Under the pieces are notes generated by a model. That model did not search any database. It was not told the origin of the DNA and worked only from the letters and a program-made list of their open reading frames with translations. Of a stretch of 64,000 nucleotides of DNA, positions 21,756 through 31,932 are shown one piece after another (within the stretch, counting starts at the first letter, position 1; each line of letters begins with the position of its first letter). The translations under genes were made by a program, and so were the position numbers. Source of the DNA: Undaria pinnatifida. Its lineage: Eukaryota; Sar; Phaeophyceae; Laminariales; Alariaceae. The stretch covers positions 5,877,730 to 5,941,729 of the forward strand of contig JABAKD010000011.1 in NCBI GenBank assembly GCA_012845835.1. The letters run 5' to 3'.

Positions 21756-22142
21756 TAGGATATACTGATAGTGTGCGGAGTGGTGCCGGAGGGCTGCCGC
21801 AGTAACATGCCGGTTTTTTTTGCCGGCACATACCGGCACTAACTATACTATACTATACTGGGGGACCCCTATACTATACTGGGGGACCCCTATAATGTAC
21901 TGCTTGCTTTGCTGCTTGCTGTGTATTATTATGTATTATGTTGCATGCAGCAATCAGTCGGTTTGTCGGTGCTGCCGCACGCACATCGTGGACCGCGGAC
22001 ACGCAGATTATACCGGCGCCATGGTCGTGCTCTAGTCTAGACTAATACTTTGTGGTTTGCCCTTTTTTACTTGTCATTTATGATTTACTCCGAGTATTTA
22101 TTTATTTATTTTAGGTCTATCTATTTATTTTCTCACACTTTT

Positions 22143-22440
22143 ACTTTCTTCCAGCTTCTGGACAAGCCGTGGTCACAGGTGCCACAGGTGTCGTGCCTTC
22201 TCCCCCCCAGTTCTTGCCTTCGATTTTTATCGCGCAAATAGGGTTCAGCAATCCCACTGCTCGTCGATTTTTCATCGAGTGTTGCTAACTCACGCTCTCG
22301 CGCTTTCCGCAAGTCAGTTTATTCACACAAGAATAAGTCCCGACGAATATAAACGAGTATGCACTCGGCGGGGCTCGAACTCACGAAACTACCCTATTCC
22401 ACACTCGAGGATAACCTGATACGCCACCGGGGCGACCGGC
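22143..22440 (-). mobile_element. tRNA-derived SINE, family B, inverted copy
   Basis: Minus-strand copy of the unit at 1332-1612, with the B-box complement 'ggggctcgaactc' (22370-22382) and the A-box complement 'cctgatacgccacc' near 22417. A duplicated 'cacaggtg' lies near its tail. Confidence 0.7.
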
Positions 22441-23527
22441 ATGCAGAGATTCGACTGCCTACCGGTATAGACCTCATCACACCCACGTACAAAATTCGAC
22501 GTACGTACGTAGGACTGTATTATAGTGTGTAGTAATAGGCACGCTCGTCGACGAGCGAAGCAAGAAAAATGCTCATGACTGACGACCCCCCCTCTTGCGC
22601 GATAAAAACACAACAAGAAGCGTATATACCGCTGCGCGACGGGGGTGTGGGTGTGTGTGGGGGGGGTCTCATCTGCCTGGTTACAGACCCCGGCGGCACA
22701 ATTACACCTGCATGCAGTATACCTATCTATATGAACAAGAAGGACGACACTCGGACCCAGTGTGGCTACGCATTGAGACGTCATGATGATGAGATGATAA
22801 TAATAAGCAGAAACGAACAACCAAGTCGTCACTAGAAATCGGAAAATAAATGTATACATAAAACCTACCCATACCACTCAAAATGTTGATGTTTAGTACT
22901 TACTTGTATTATGGCTTTGTTCAAAACGTGTGTGGTGGATGACGACGATGATGGTGATGTGATGATGGTGCAGAGATAAAATATTTAGAAACATCAGCAT
23001 CAGTAAGCAGCAGCAGCACTACTACTATATTGCTACTAGCAACTAACTGTTACAGCGCAGCAGCAATCGTAGGAAAGGGGGGGGGGGCGGTAGGGGGGGG
23101 GGAGGGCATTTTTACGATCGACACATACCAACCAGTAGCCCCTTTCTTTGTCCTTGAAAATATGAATAATGTTCTCTCTGATTGATTCGAGTGACTTTGA
23201 TCTTGTACCAGGTACAATGTTGCTATGAATCTGTCTGTGTGTTGCCAACGCGTGAACGTACGAGAGAGTAGAAAGCGAGGCACGTACAACAACAGGTAGG
23301 GTGAGTGCAATGGGCTGTCAACTGCTCGTTGTGTGCTCTCTGGTTTTTAAAAATACATACTATAGTTTTTCCATGTACTTTTTCGAACGCACACTGGTGA
23401 GGGTCCTTCCAACGCACACTGTGTCGGGCCCGGGGGGGGGGGTTCGGGGGGGGGCGCGTCGCCCCCCCCCGACACTGCTACTAGCATCCAAGCACCGTTC
23501 GGCTGCCCTGCCAACCCAGTGCTGGTG

Positions 23528-24750
23528 GTGCATTTTGGGACACACACACGAACACCAACACACTCTACACTGCTAGTAGTAGCATACAAGCACCCTTCGG
23601 CTGGCCTGCCAACCCAGCGCTGGTGGTGCATTTTGGGACACACACACGAACACCAACACACTCTACACTGCTAGTAGTAGCATACAACCACCCTTCGGCT
23701 GGCCTGCCAACCCAGCGCTGGTGGTGCATGCGCTTGAACGTTTGCGCCTCTGCTGTTCGATCCTGCTACATCACGATGCGGGACAACAAAAAAAAAAACA
23801 ACACAACACACAAACATTTCACTTCGTTGTGCCCTGGGCTGCGGACAAAAAAATCCCTTCCCAAAAACCCCTTCTCGTCCTTACAAAACCATAAAATTCA
23901 AACGGCTGCGATTCAAATCAAACGGCGTGACGAACTACACCCTCGCACGCAAACAACCACCTCGTGGGTGCATTTTGGGACACACACACAAACACCAACA
24001 CACTCTACACTGCTAGTAGTAGCATACAACCACCCTTCGGCTGGCCTGCCAACCCAGCGCGGGTGGTGCATGCGCTTGAACGTTTGCGCCTCTGCTGTTC
24101 GATCCTGCTACATCACGATGCGGGACAACAAAAAAAAAAACAACACAACACACAAACATTTCACTTCGTTGTGCCCTGGGCTGCGGACAAAAAAATCCCT
24201 TCCCAAAAACCCCTTCTCGTCCTTACAAAACCATAAAATTCAAACGGCTGCGATTCAAATCAAACGGCGTGACGAACTACACCCTCGCACGCAAACAACC
24301 ACCTCGTGGGTGCATTTTGGGACACACACACAAACACCAACACACTCTACACTGCTAGTAGTAGCATACAACCACCCTTCGGCTGGCCTGCCAACCCAGC
24401 GCGGGTGGTGCATGCGCTTGAACGTTTGCGCCTCTGCTGTTCGATCCTGCTACATCACGATGCGGGACAACAAAAAAAAAAAAAACACAACACACAAACA
24501 TTTCACTTCGTTGTGCCCTGGGCTGCGGACAAAAAAATCCCTTCCCAAAAAACCCTCCTCGTCCTTACAAAACCATAAAATTCAAACGGCTGCGATTCAA
24601 ATCAAACGGCGTGACGAACTACACCCTCGCACGCAAACAACCACCTCGTGGGTGCATTTTGGGACACACACACGAACACCAACACACTCTACACTGCTAG
24701 TAGTAGCATACAAGCACCCTTCGGCTGGCCTGCCAACCCAGCGCTGGTGG
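23528..24750 (+). repeat. 342-bp higher-order tandem array
   Basis: Three full 342-bp units (23626, 23968, 24310) are flanked by 98-bp half-units (23528-23625, 24652-24750). The 98-bp piece begins 'gtgcattttgggacacacac'; each long unit is that piece plus a ~244-bp segment beginning 'gcatgcgcttgaacg'. Because 342 is divisible by three, an open frame of over 400 codons runs through the array, but I treat it as an artefact. Confidence 0.9.
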
Positions 24751-24760
24751 TCTCCGGAGC

Positions 24761-25159
24761 GTGCTGTGGGTGTCTGCTATGAGCCCCTTCGCTCGTTCTA
24801 CGCTCCTCTGCGGCTGCGTGTTCTTCGCCCGCTTCAAACGTCACGGCGTACCACCACCTGGTGCTGCGTTTGAATCTCTGCACAACATGCAGCGGAACGT
24901 CCTTACAGCAGAGCGGTATCTTGACGACTGGGGAGACCAACTGTTCCAATACACATTTGCAGGGCTCTCTCTGCCTCATCGCTTGGAGTTCGTCCTACAT
25001 CCTTCCGCCTTGCGAGGGCAACAACAATCCATTCAGCAATTGCACTGCCCGAATGGCCTCGTTCTACAGCGCCGGAACACTCGCACTGTTCCGTGCAGGG
25101 GGGATGGCAACTGCGGCTGGCACTCTCTGCTCAACGGGAACTGCACCTTCTTGGGACAG
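24761..25159 (+). pseudogene. OTU-like cysteine protease fragment
   Basis: An open frame from ~24761 includes Gly-Asp-Gly-Asn-Cys-Gly-Trp-His-Ser-Leu at ~25100-25130, the Asp/Cys catalytic motif of OTU-family proteases. About 110 residues precede it. The frame could end at a donor (acag|gtatgt at 25159). The catalytic His region is not found in frame. OTU domains accompany Rep/helicase proteins in many Helitrons, and a PIF1-type C-terminus lies 650 bp downstream, so a decayed Helitron-like protein is the best guess; a viral-type gene remnant is the alternative. Confidence 0.45.
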
Positions 25160-25309
25160 GTATGTACACGGCATTGCTTATACGCTACGCACTCAGCATG
25201 GTCACAGCTGTGTTTGTATGTACAGCGGCGTGCACACCGCTCTCGCCGCGTGTGTAGAGTACGTACATGTGTAGCGCAGCAGTACTCCCGTGTGTTTGCG
25301 TTTGTAGCA

Positions 25310-25612
25310 TACCCGTACTTCTTCGAACCTGCTAAAGTCTACTACCTCACCTTCCACCAGCGTTCCTGCGGTGCAAATGCGTTCCGTCACCTGTGTATCC
25401 ATCATCTCCTATGTATGTAGGCGTCTCCAGCTATGTGTGTGCGTCCTGTGCTTGCGTTTGTAGCGTACGCGTGCGTGTTCGAAACTGTTCGAACCCGCCA
25501 TACTACCTCACCTTCCACCGGCGTTCCTGGGGTGCAAATCCCTTCCGTCGCCTGTTTATGCGTCATGTCCTATGTGTGTAGGCGTCTCCAGCTACGTCTG
25601 GGCGTCCTGTAA
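25310..25612 (+). repeat. Tandem duplication of ~180 bp
   Basis: 'tactacctcaccttccacc' through 'gtgtaggcgtctccagctac' occurs twice (from ~25350 and ~25500). Both copies keep a similar reading (Tyr-Leu-Thr-Phe-His...Arg-Ser) ending in a stop, so the duplicated segment probably derives from coding sequence between the OTU and helicase parts. Confidence 0.7.
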
Positions 25613-25621
25613 CAATGGTTC

Positions 25622-26291
25622 TTGTCTTTCAGCACGTTACATCCTACACCTGCGTACAACGTAACCCATGCGCACATTGTCCTCACACCATGCGGCCTTG
25701 CCCGCCGAATTCTGCTGTTACCTTTACAGGGGACTAAATACGAGCATCCTCTCGGCGACATTCTCCGCCTCAAAAATGAAATCGCCAACTTCATCGTGCT
25801 TCACGTGACCGCCGTTCTGCAGGGGAGTTGCCGTCAGCGGAGCGTACATAGTGAAACAGTGGCCGCTCATGGTCGCCGCTTGTATGACCATACATAGGGT
25901 ACAGGGTGTTGGGTTCGAGCGGGTTGCCGTGTGGATTCCGAGTAGAGGATTCTTCGCCCAGGGCCAGGGGTACACCGCTGTATCTAGGGGTAAAACTCTT
26001 GGGGGCCTATTCATAGTCTTGCCGAGTGCTGTATTGCGCGACAGAGGCGCCGCCCGCGATTTCATGAAGGACGCCTTCCACCCCCCAATGGACGCCATCA
26101 ACGCGCTCGCGGAACTGCGCCGAAAAGCGCCAGCGACAGTAACCATCGACACGCGGGGGAGAAGAGTGGCGTACGCCACCCTATGGGACGCACGGGAAGC
26201 GTATGACGCCCCCGACGGTTGGAGAGGGCTTTGGCCTCGGGACGTTCACAGTAGTGGCCATGGATTGCAGGGGGTCTACAACGTAAACTAA
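25622..26291 (+). pseudogene. PIF1-like helicase C-terminal fragment, frameshifted
   Basis: From ~25809 to the stop at 26289 one frame encodes helicase motif V (AACMTIHRVQG) and motif VI (GQGYTAVSRGKTLGGLF), typical of superfamily 1B PIF1-type DNA helicases. The preceding ~180 bp continue sensibly only in another frame (LRLKNEIANFIVLHV), so there is a frameshift near 25806 or an unrecognised intron. Walker A and B motifs are absent. Together with the OTU fragment upstream this is probably the remnant of a Helitron RepHel-type protein; a host PIF1-like pseudogene cannot be excluded. Confidence 0.6.
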
Positions 26292-26616
26292 GTTTGGTCA
26301 AGCAAACCACGTCTGTAGCGATGGACATTCCACCAGTCAAGTGTGACAAAACATTCCGCCACTCCCGACCATCGTCAAGTGACTTCTCGCGCGGTCAAAT
26401 GTGATAAAACATTCCGCCACTTCCGACGATCGCCAAGTGCCTTCTGGCGCAGCGAGTCACCAGTCATGTGTGACAAAAAACTTCTCCTCTTTACACCAAA
26501 AAGCACTTGACGAAACATGTATTGTTGTGCCCGTACATACATACAATACTTCTTGTAACATGAACATTTTCTCTAAAACTAGCAAAACGTGAGTACGAGA
26601 GTCAGGGGTAGTACTG

Positions 26617-27013
26617 TGTAATAAGGTTTAGTAAATGGGTAAGCTATTGGTTAACCTTTCGCAAGTGGTCTAACGCACTAATACCCCACTAATACCTTAA
26701 CAAATGGCGTCGTCGGCAGGACATGGGTTTTTTGGGTCTTGGGTTCGAGTCCCACATCCACCATGAATTGAATAAACTCTTGACTTTTTTCAGACTTTCC
26801 CCCCATGTCGAACTTGAACAATAGTCTCCCCGGTATACCCAGGAAATGAAACGGCTTGGATAATTGACAGGTCCGCCTGTATATCTGACCGACCTGGTAT
26901 CCCGCCGTTTCAGGGGGGAAGAGTGTAATAAGGCTTAGTTTGGGTAAGCTATTATTGGTTACGAGCCTTTTGCAAGTGGTCTAACGGACTAAAACCCCAC
27001 TAATACCTTGACA
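26617..27013 (+). mobile_element. TRIM-like LTR mini-element, complete copy
   Basis: Direct repeats at 26617-26702 (86 bp) and 26924-27013 (90 bp) begin TGTAATAAGG and end ...ACCTT(A/G)ACA. The tRNA-like segment follows the 5' LTR (tggcg at 26705; B-box gggttcgagtccc at 26741-26753). A classic purine tract, AGGGGGGAAGAG, lies directly before the 3' LTR. No ORF is present. The flanks TACTG and TATTG are only a possible imperfect target duplication. Confidence 0.65.
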
Positions 27014-27019
27014 ATATTG

Positions 27020-27196
27020 CGATTAATACAGCAGTCAGTAGTTAGTGTAGTAGTAGTGTTAGTATTAATAGAGTAGTTTAGTATTATTAGTAGAGTACTT
27101 GACAATACTGTACATATTGTAGAATAGTAGTAGAGTAGTGGTCGACCATATATATATAGTTCTAGTCTAGTAGTTTAGAAGTATAGTGGTAGTAGC

Positions 27197-27241
<45 letters not shown>

Positions 27242-27305
27242 TAGTAGTACTAGTAGTAGTGGCAGTAGCAGTAGTGTAGTAGTAGTAGTGGTAGTAGTGG
27301 TAGTA
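27020..27305 (+). repeat. TAG-rich microsatellite region
   Basis: Degenerate 'agtagt' units become a pure (TAG)n run at 27196-27240 and then interrupted runs to 27305. Confidence 0.85.
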
Positions 27306-27318
27306 GTATATATAATAA

Positions 27319-27607
27319 CCGGTCGCCCCGGCGGCGTATCAGGTTATTCTCGAGCCTGGTATAGGTCAGTTTCGTGAGTTCGACCCCCGCCGAGTGCAAT
27401 ACTCGTTTAAATTCGGTGGGACTTTTTCTTGTGCACAAATTGACTTGCGGAAAGCGCGAGAGCGTGAGTTAGCAACACTCGATGAAAAATCGACGAGCAG
27501 TGGGATTGATTGCTGAACCCTATGCGCGATAAAAATTGAAGGCAAGAACCGGGGGGAAAAAGGGACGGCACCTGTGACCACGGCTTGTCCAGAAGCTGGA
27601 AAGTAGA
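27319..27607 (+). mobile_element. tRNA-derived SINE, family B
   Basis: This is the best-preserved head of the three copies: A-box ggcgtatcagg (27333) and B-box gagttcgacccc (27377). It is followed by the same body as 1332-1612. A degenerate TAG-rich tract continues downstream. Confidence 0.7.
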
Positions 27608-27609
27608 AG

Positions 27610-29030
27610 TGTGTACGAAGTAGAAGAAGATATGTATTAGGAGGAGGAGGATAATATTTATGTATTATTAATGGGAGCTTGAGGAGTATATGTAGTAGTA
27701 CTGCTGTTTATGTTGTAGTCAGCCGTCGTAGTATAGTCTGGTAGTACAACAGTAGTGTGGTAGTAGTAGTGAGTCGTCATACTCAGGTCGCGTACAACAG
27801 CAGTTATGGTATCAGTATAAGTGTAGTCTAGCAGTAGTCAGGCGTCGCACTCAGGTCGCGTTGCCGATACTAGACTAGTCTATAATAATATCATTTGTTG
27901 TGTATTCTGCAGCCACAATTTTTCTCGCCGTTGTAATTGTGATGTGATACCTACTCTCGTCCTGTTGTGGTGTTGCGACGATCATATTAAGGCTCTTATG
28001 ATGCGATGTTGGTGGAGGACGAGGAGGGTGTTTTTTCTACGGTGGTGGTGGTGGTGGTGGTGGTGGTGCTGCTGTGCAGCTGCTGTGCAGGGGGTTGCGC
28101 GTCATATTCTTGATATTATGCTTCATACGTTTGTTTTCTCGTTACTACAGTACATAGACTACTGGTATATTTCATCAAGACGCAACTTGAACTCTACAGC
28201 AGTTGCTCAGACATCCAACAAGTTATTGCTCTTATTTTTGCATAAGAAACGTGCTGCTGTTGCTGCTGCTGTACTGATGCCGTGCTAACCTTGTAAAGTC
28301 AATGCCACCCTCGGGCCGAAAGATGGTCGCCTATCATGTACGTAGCAGCAACACGCGTCGTGCAAGATACAGATTGATCGACGACAGACAATAATACCGA
28401 ATGTTGTTCCGAACATATTCCGAACAGTCAATAATCCGTTCAGAGGCTTCGCGCCATTTTTTTTTCAGGCCGGTTTTGAAAAAAAAGTCGGCGGTCCAGG
28501 TCCATCTCTCGTCTTTCTCGAGCAAGCAAGCGAGTGAGTTGAGTACAAAGTAGTTCAGAACAGCGTCTCAAGTCACGGAAACAAAAAACAGCCTGGCCGC
28601 ACGCAAGACCACGGCTCATACCCGTGCCTGGCGGAGGTAAGGGAGAGCACGCAGCGCTTGCAGGAGGGGTCGGCCAGCTACCTGGAGTGGATCTGTATGG
28701 GACGCTGGCGATAACTACTACGACTAAGACGGCTGCGGAGCGAGCTTTTTTTTATCAAAGGTGCCCTAGGCCTTCTTGCGCGAGAGACACGAGCACATTT
28801 TTAGCTCCTCTTTTCGAACCCGTTCCGGTACCAGTACCACGGGCATCCATCAGAGGCGGCAAGGTGGAGCTCTCGCGTAGCCCGGGCTGGCCCTCCTCGG
28901 CCGAGTGCGTCCGATATTGCTTCCTCGCTTTTGAGGTTTTGAAAAAACTGAAGGTGTTTGTTGTACCCTACACACCTGGTAGGCAGGATTTGGCGCCATG
29001 TTGGCATCTCTTGTCTCCGTGTAGTGCTGG
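27610..29030. other. Unassigned region with TAG-rich sequence
   Basis: 27610-27880 is degenerate TAG/GTC-rich DNA with two copies of 'tcaggtcgcgt'. A GGT run lies at 28040-28068. An open stretch at 28850-28955 (ends aag|gtgttt) has some codon bias but no recognisable domain. No gene is called. Confidence 0.35.
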
Positions 29031-29035
29031 TTTAT

Positions 29036-29173
29036 GTCAGTCGATAACATAGGCAGTATACTGAACACAGGCACTATTGTGTATATTTGCGATACTGTTA
29101 TTACTACTGGCTGTGCCACGCGATTTGACCAGCACTATAAATCATGTAGGCACTATAAAACAGGCACTATAGA
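29036..29173. repeat. GGCACTATA-repeat element, copy 2
   Basis: 'ggcactat' recurs at 29071, 29148 and 29163, with 'agcactat' at 29131, and the right end 'ctatagagagaccacca' resembles the ends of the other copies. The left end is decayed. Confidence 0.4.
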
Positions 29174-29361
29174 GAGACCACCACTAATACGGCGGCTCTG
29201 CGCGAGTGGCGGGCGCGGGTTGGTGCAGCGCACAGCGCCGTTCAAGCCGTCCCCCAACCAGTGCTGACGCTATCTGGGCCCGTAGCACCGCAGCCCCTCT
29301 AGCTCCTGAGGCTTAAATGTTGCTGCGCTCTCCCGTCCTCGCCTTCTCTCTCTCGGACCAG

Positions 29362-29533
29362 GGCATGCTGGATTTGGTTAGCCCTTTGAACAAAAAAATG
29401 GCGCCTGACCCAGCGGCCCAGCAGCAGCAGCAGCAGCAGCAGCTAGATGAGACAGAGGAGGGTTCGATCCCAGGGACTCCACCTATGTCCCCGTCTCGAG
29501 ACTGCAGGAAGCCGTCTTCAGGGAAAGAGGAAG
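29362..29533 (+). CDS. Possible internal exon of an unknown gene
   Basis: An excellent acceptor (ccttctctctctcggaccag|ggc) and a good donor (gaag|gtgaag) bound 172 bp of open sequence. It reads Gly-Met-Leu-Asp-Leu-Val-Ser-Pro-Leu-Asn, a run of eight Gln, then acidic and Thr-Pro-Pro-Met-Ser-Pro residues. It starts in phase 0 and ends in phase 1. I could not find partner exons. A later open stretch (29568-29790) has hydrophobic segments but does not join in phase. No family is recognised. Confidence 0.3.
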
Positions 29534-30922
29534 GTGAAGATGCAGTTATACACATCGTGTTGGTTAGCTTGCCCTCTTCTCGCCTGTTTCCGATATCTTG
29601 GCCGTGGCGTTTGCGCTGGTTGGCTTGCTTGCCTACCTGCCGAGCAAGAAGCATAGGAGCTTTTCGATTTTTTATATCCCGGCGTGTATAGCACACGTAG
29701 CACTGCTGCTGCTCTGTATAATATCGGGTACTCTGTACACTGCTGTTTGCTTGGTCTCCGTTTTTTGTATTTTTGATTTTTTCAAGCTCTGGTTTTGTGC
29801 CTCCGCCCCGTCTCTCCTGCGCTACGCTACGAACCTGCTCTCCCCGTGCATCCACCTCACATCCACTTCCTCTCTCTGCCTCTTTTGAGGTCGCTTTGCG
29901 CCCCATGCAGCAGTGCAGTATGTTAGTGTCGTTGTTGCTGCGGCAGCCTTTGCTGGTATCAAGGGCAGAGCGAGTCAGTAAGGCATCGACACACGTACCC
30001 GCTCACCAATTTTGATATTCGAGGTGAAACTCGACTCAATCAAACAGCATCAGGGTTTTTGGTTCTGCAATCACATCATACGATTACTAGACTATACCAG
30101 GTACTACATAGTACTGTACTGATTTCCAGGCATTTCGTACGCATTTGCGCCTAGAACCTGAAATTGCAGTTCGTTGGTGCGTGTTGCATGCTAGATATTC
30201 CACTTGTTGTGTACCCGCGGCTAATAATTTGTCCTTTGCCGGCGCCTTCATAGCCGCATGATATTTTTCCCCGATGCAAACCCACTCCTGGTGGTGCTGC
30301 TGCTGCTGTTGTTTCTGCTGCTGCACTACTAGCGCGTGTGATGTGCCCTAGCGGCCCCTTGCTCTCGAGGAGCCGCCATGCCCGCCTGAACGGCCAGACC
30401 TCCTACGCACGTGTCTCCCGGAATCGTACAGCCAAAAAACGCATCCGATCTGTCTCGTATTCCATTGATTCGCCCCTCAGTTACATCCGGTGGATATATC
30501 GCATCATTGCAACATCAGCAGCTCGTATGATACAACACGATCTTTCTTTTGGAAATGCTAATCGCTATCCTATGGTACCATGCCGGTAGTTTACAGTTTA
30601 TGGTACAGTAGTACAACAACGGCGGTGCAGACAGCGGTTGCTGTTGTAGCTCCCCTGCATAGACTACTATGCATATCTTCCTGAGAGCATGACCACCAGG
30701 CACCCTACAAGTATAATACATGCATTTCTTCGAAAAATGGAGTATTATTATTAGACTGGAACGTCCCAGCTCTGCACCTCGTCCATCCCATCCCATGCAG
30801 ACCTTTGTGGCGCTTGTTTTAGTGGGTGTGCGTCTTGAAAGATCGATGGATGTGTGCCTGTTTTGGTGCTTGTGCGTCTCAAATGATTGGTGGGTCTGAG
30901 TCTCATTGTGATAAGCTTGGTA

Positions 30923-31105
30923 ACGGGGACCGCCGATAGGGACAGCTCATGCTATCGTTATAGTGGAACCGAAGGACACGCCAGCTAGCACTGGATTGCG
31001 AATGCAATTGAGCTAAATCCACACACGACGTGTATTAGAATATGTGGAAGTGTGGTGAGCTTAAGCTTTATTTTTCTTCATCCCCCGGAGGATATAAAAA
31101 AAAAG
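30923..31105 (+). mobile_element. tRNA-derived SINE, family C, 5'-truncated copy
   Basis: It contains 'gggacagctcatgct', 'gtggtgagcttaagcttta' and the 'cccccggaggat' tail followed by A. The tRNA-like head is absent. It ends ~200 bp before the CCCAT satellite. Confidence 0.65.
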
Positions 31106-31315
31106 AATCAGAAAGAAGATATCTTGGCGTCATCCCGTGCCATGCCATGACATCCCATTCTATATCCTGCCCCTTCTCTCTGATTTCATCTCTTCCTATC
31201 CCGTCTTATCCCATTAATCTCTTGATGTCTTACTGTTGTGTTGCACGTTTTAGGAGTTGGGCGTCTCAAACTGTTGGTGGGTGTGCGTGCCGATAGCTTG
31301 GTGTGTAATCCTATC

Positions 31316-31925
31316 CCATCGTATATATCCCATCCCATCCTATCCCATCCCGTCCCATCCCATCCCATCCCGTCCCATCCCATCCCATCCCGTCCCATCC
31401 CATCCCATCCCATGTCGTCCCATCGCATCCCACCCCATCCCATCCAACTTCTGATCCCATCCCACGTCCCATCCCATCCCACCTCCCAGCCCATCCCACA
31501 GATTTCCGTAATATCACCCATGAAGCTCGCGACTCCCCCCATCCCATCCCAATTCATTGAATCGCACATATTATCATGGCATCTCCTATGACCCCATCCC
31601 ATCCCATCCCATCCCGCAGATTCCGTAATTTCACGCATGAAGCTTGCGACAACCGAACCCAACCCAACCCAACCTAACCCAACCTAACCTAACCCAACCC
31701 AACCCAACCCAGCCCGGCCCACCCCAGCCCACCCCAGCCCACCCCAGCCCACCCCAGCCTAGCCCAGCCCACCCCAGCCCAGCGCAGCCCAGCGTAGCCC
31801 AACCCATCCCATCACATCCCATCCCATCCAACCCCACCCCATGATATCCAATTTAATTTTCATCCCATCCCGTCCCATCAAACCGACCCCTTCCCATCCC
31901 ATCCTATCCCATCCCATCCCGCAGA
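31316..31925 (+). repeat. CCCAT/CCCAR pentanucleotide satellite
   Basis: (CCCAT)n with CCCGT variants spans 31316-31500, 31590-31616 and 31800-31925. A CCCAA/CCCAG/CCTAA variant block occupies 31657-31800. Two ~35-bp non-satellite islands at 31500-31540 and 31618-31653 copy the first exon of the CXC gene. Confidence 0.9.
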
Positions 31926-31932
31926 CGCCGTT

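Noticed and set aside
21484-21839. Poly-Leu, poly-Val, poly-Thr and poly-Tyr frames
   Set aside because: All derive from the (GTA)n microsatellite.
23623-24873. 416-codon plus-strand open frame
   Set aside because: It exists only because the 342-bp tandem unit is a multiple of three; composition is not coding-like and it ends inside the Helitron-like fragment.
26700-26765. Possible tRNA gene with GGGTTCGAGTCCC
   Set aside because: The 5' acceptor strand does not pair with the 3' side and the segment is embedded in a repeated LTR mini-element.
31657-31800. Telomeric CCCTAA array
   Set aside because: Units are CCCAA, CCTAA and CCCAG pentanucleotides grading into the CCCAT satellite, not hexamers.
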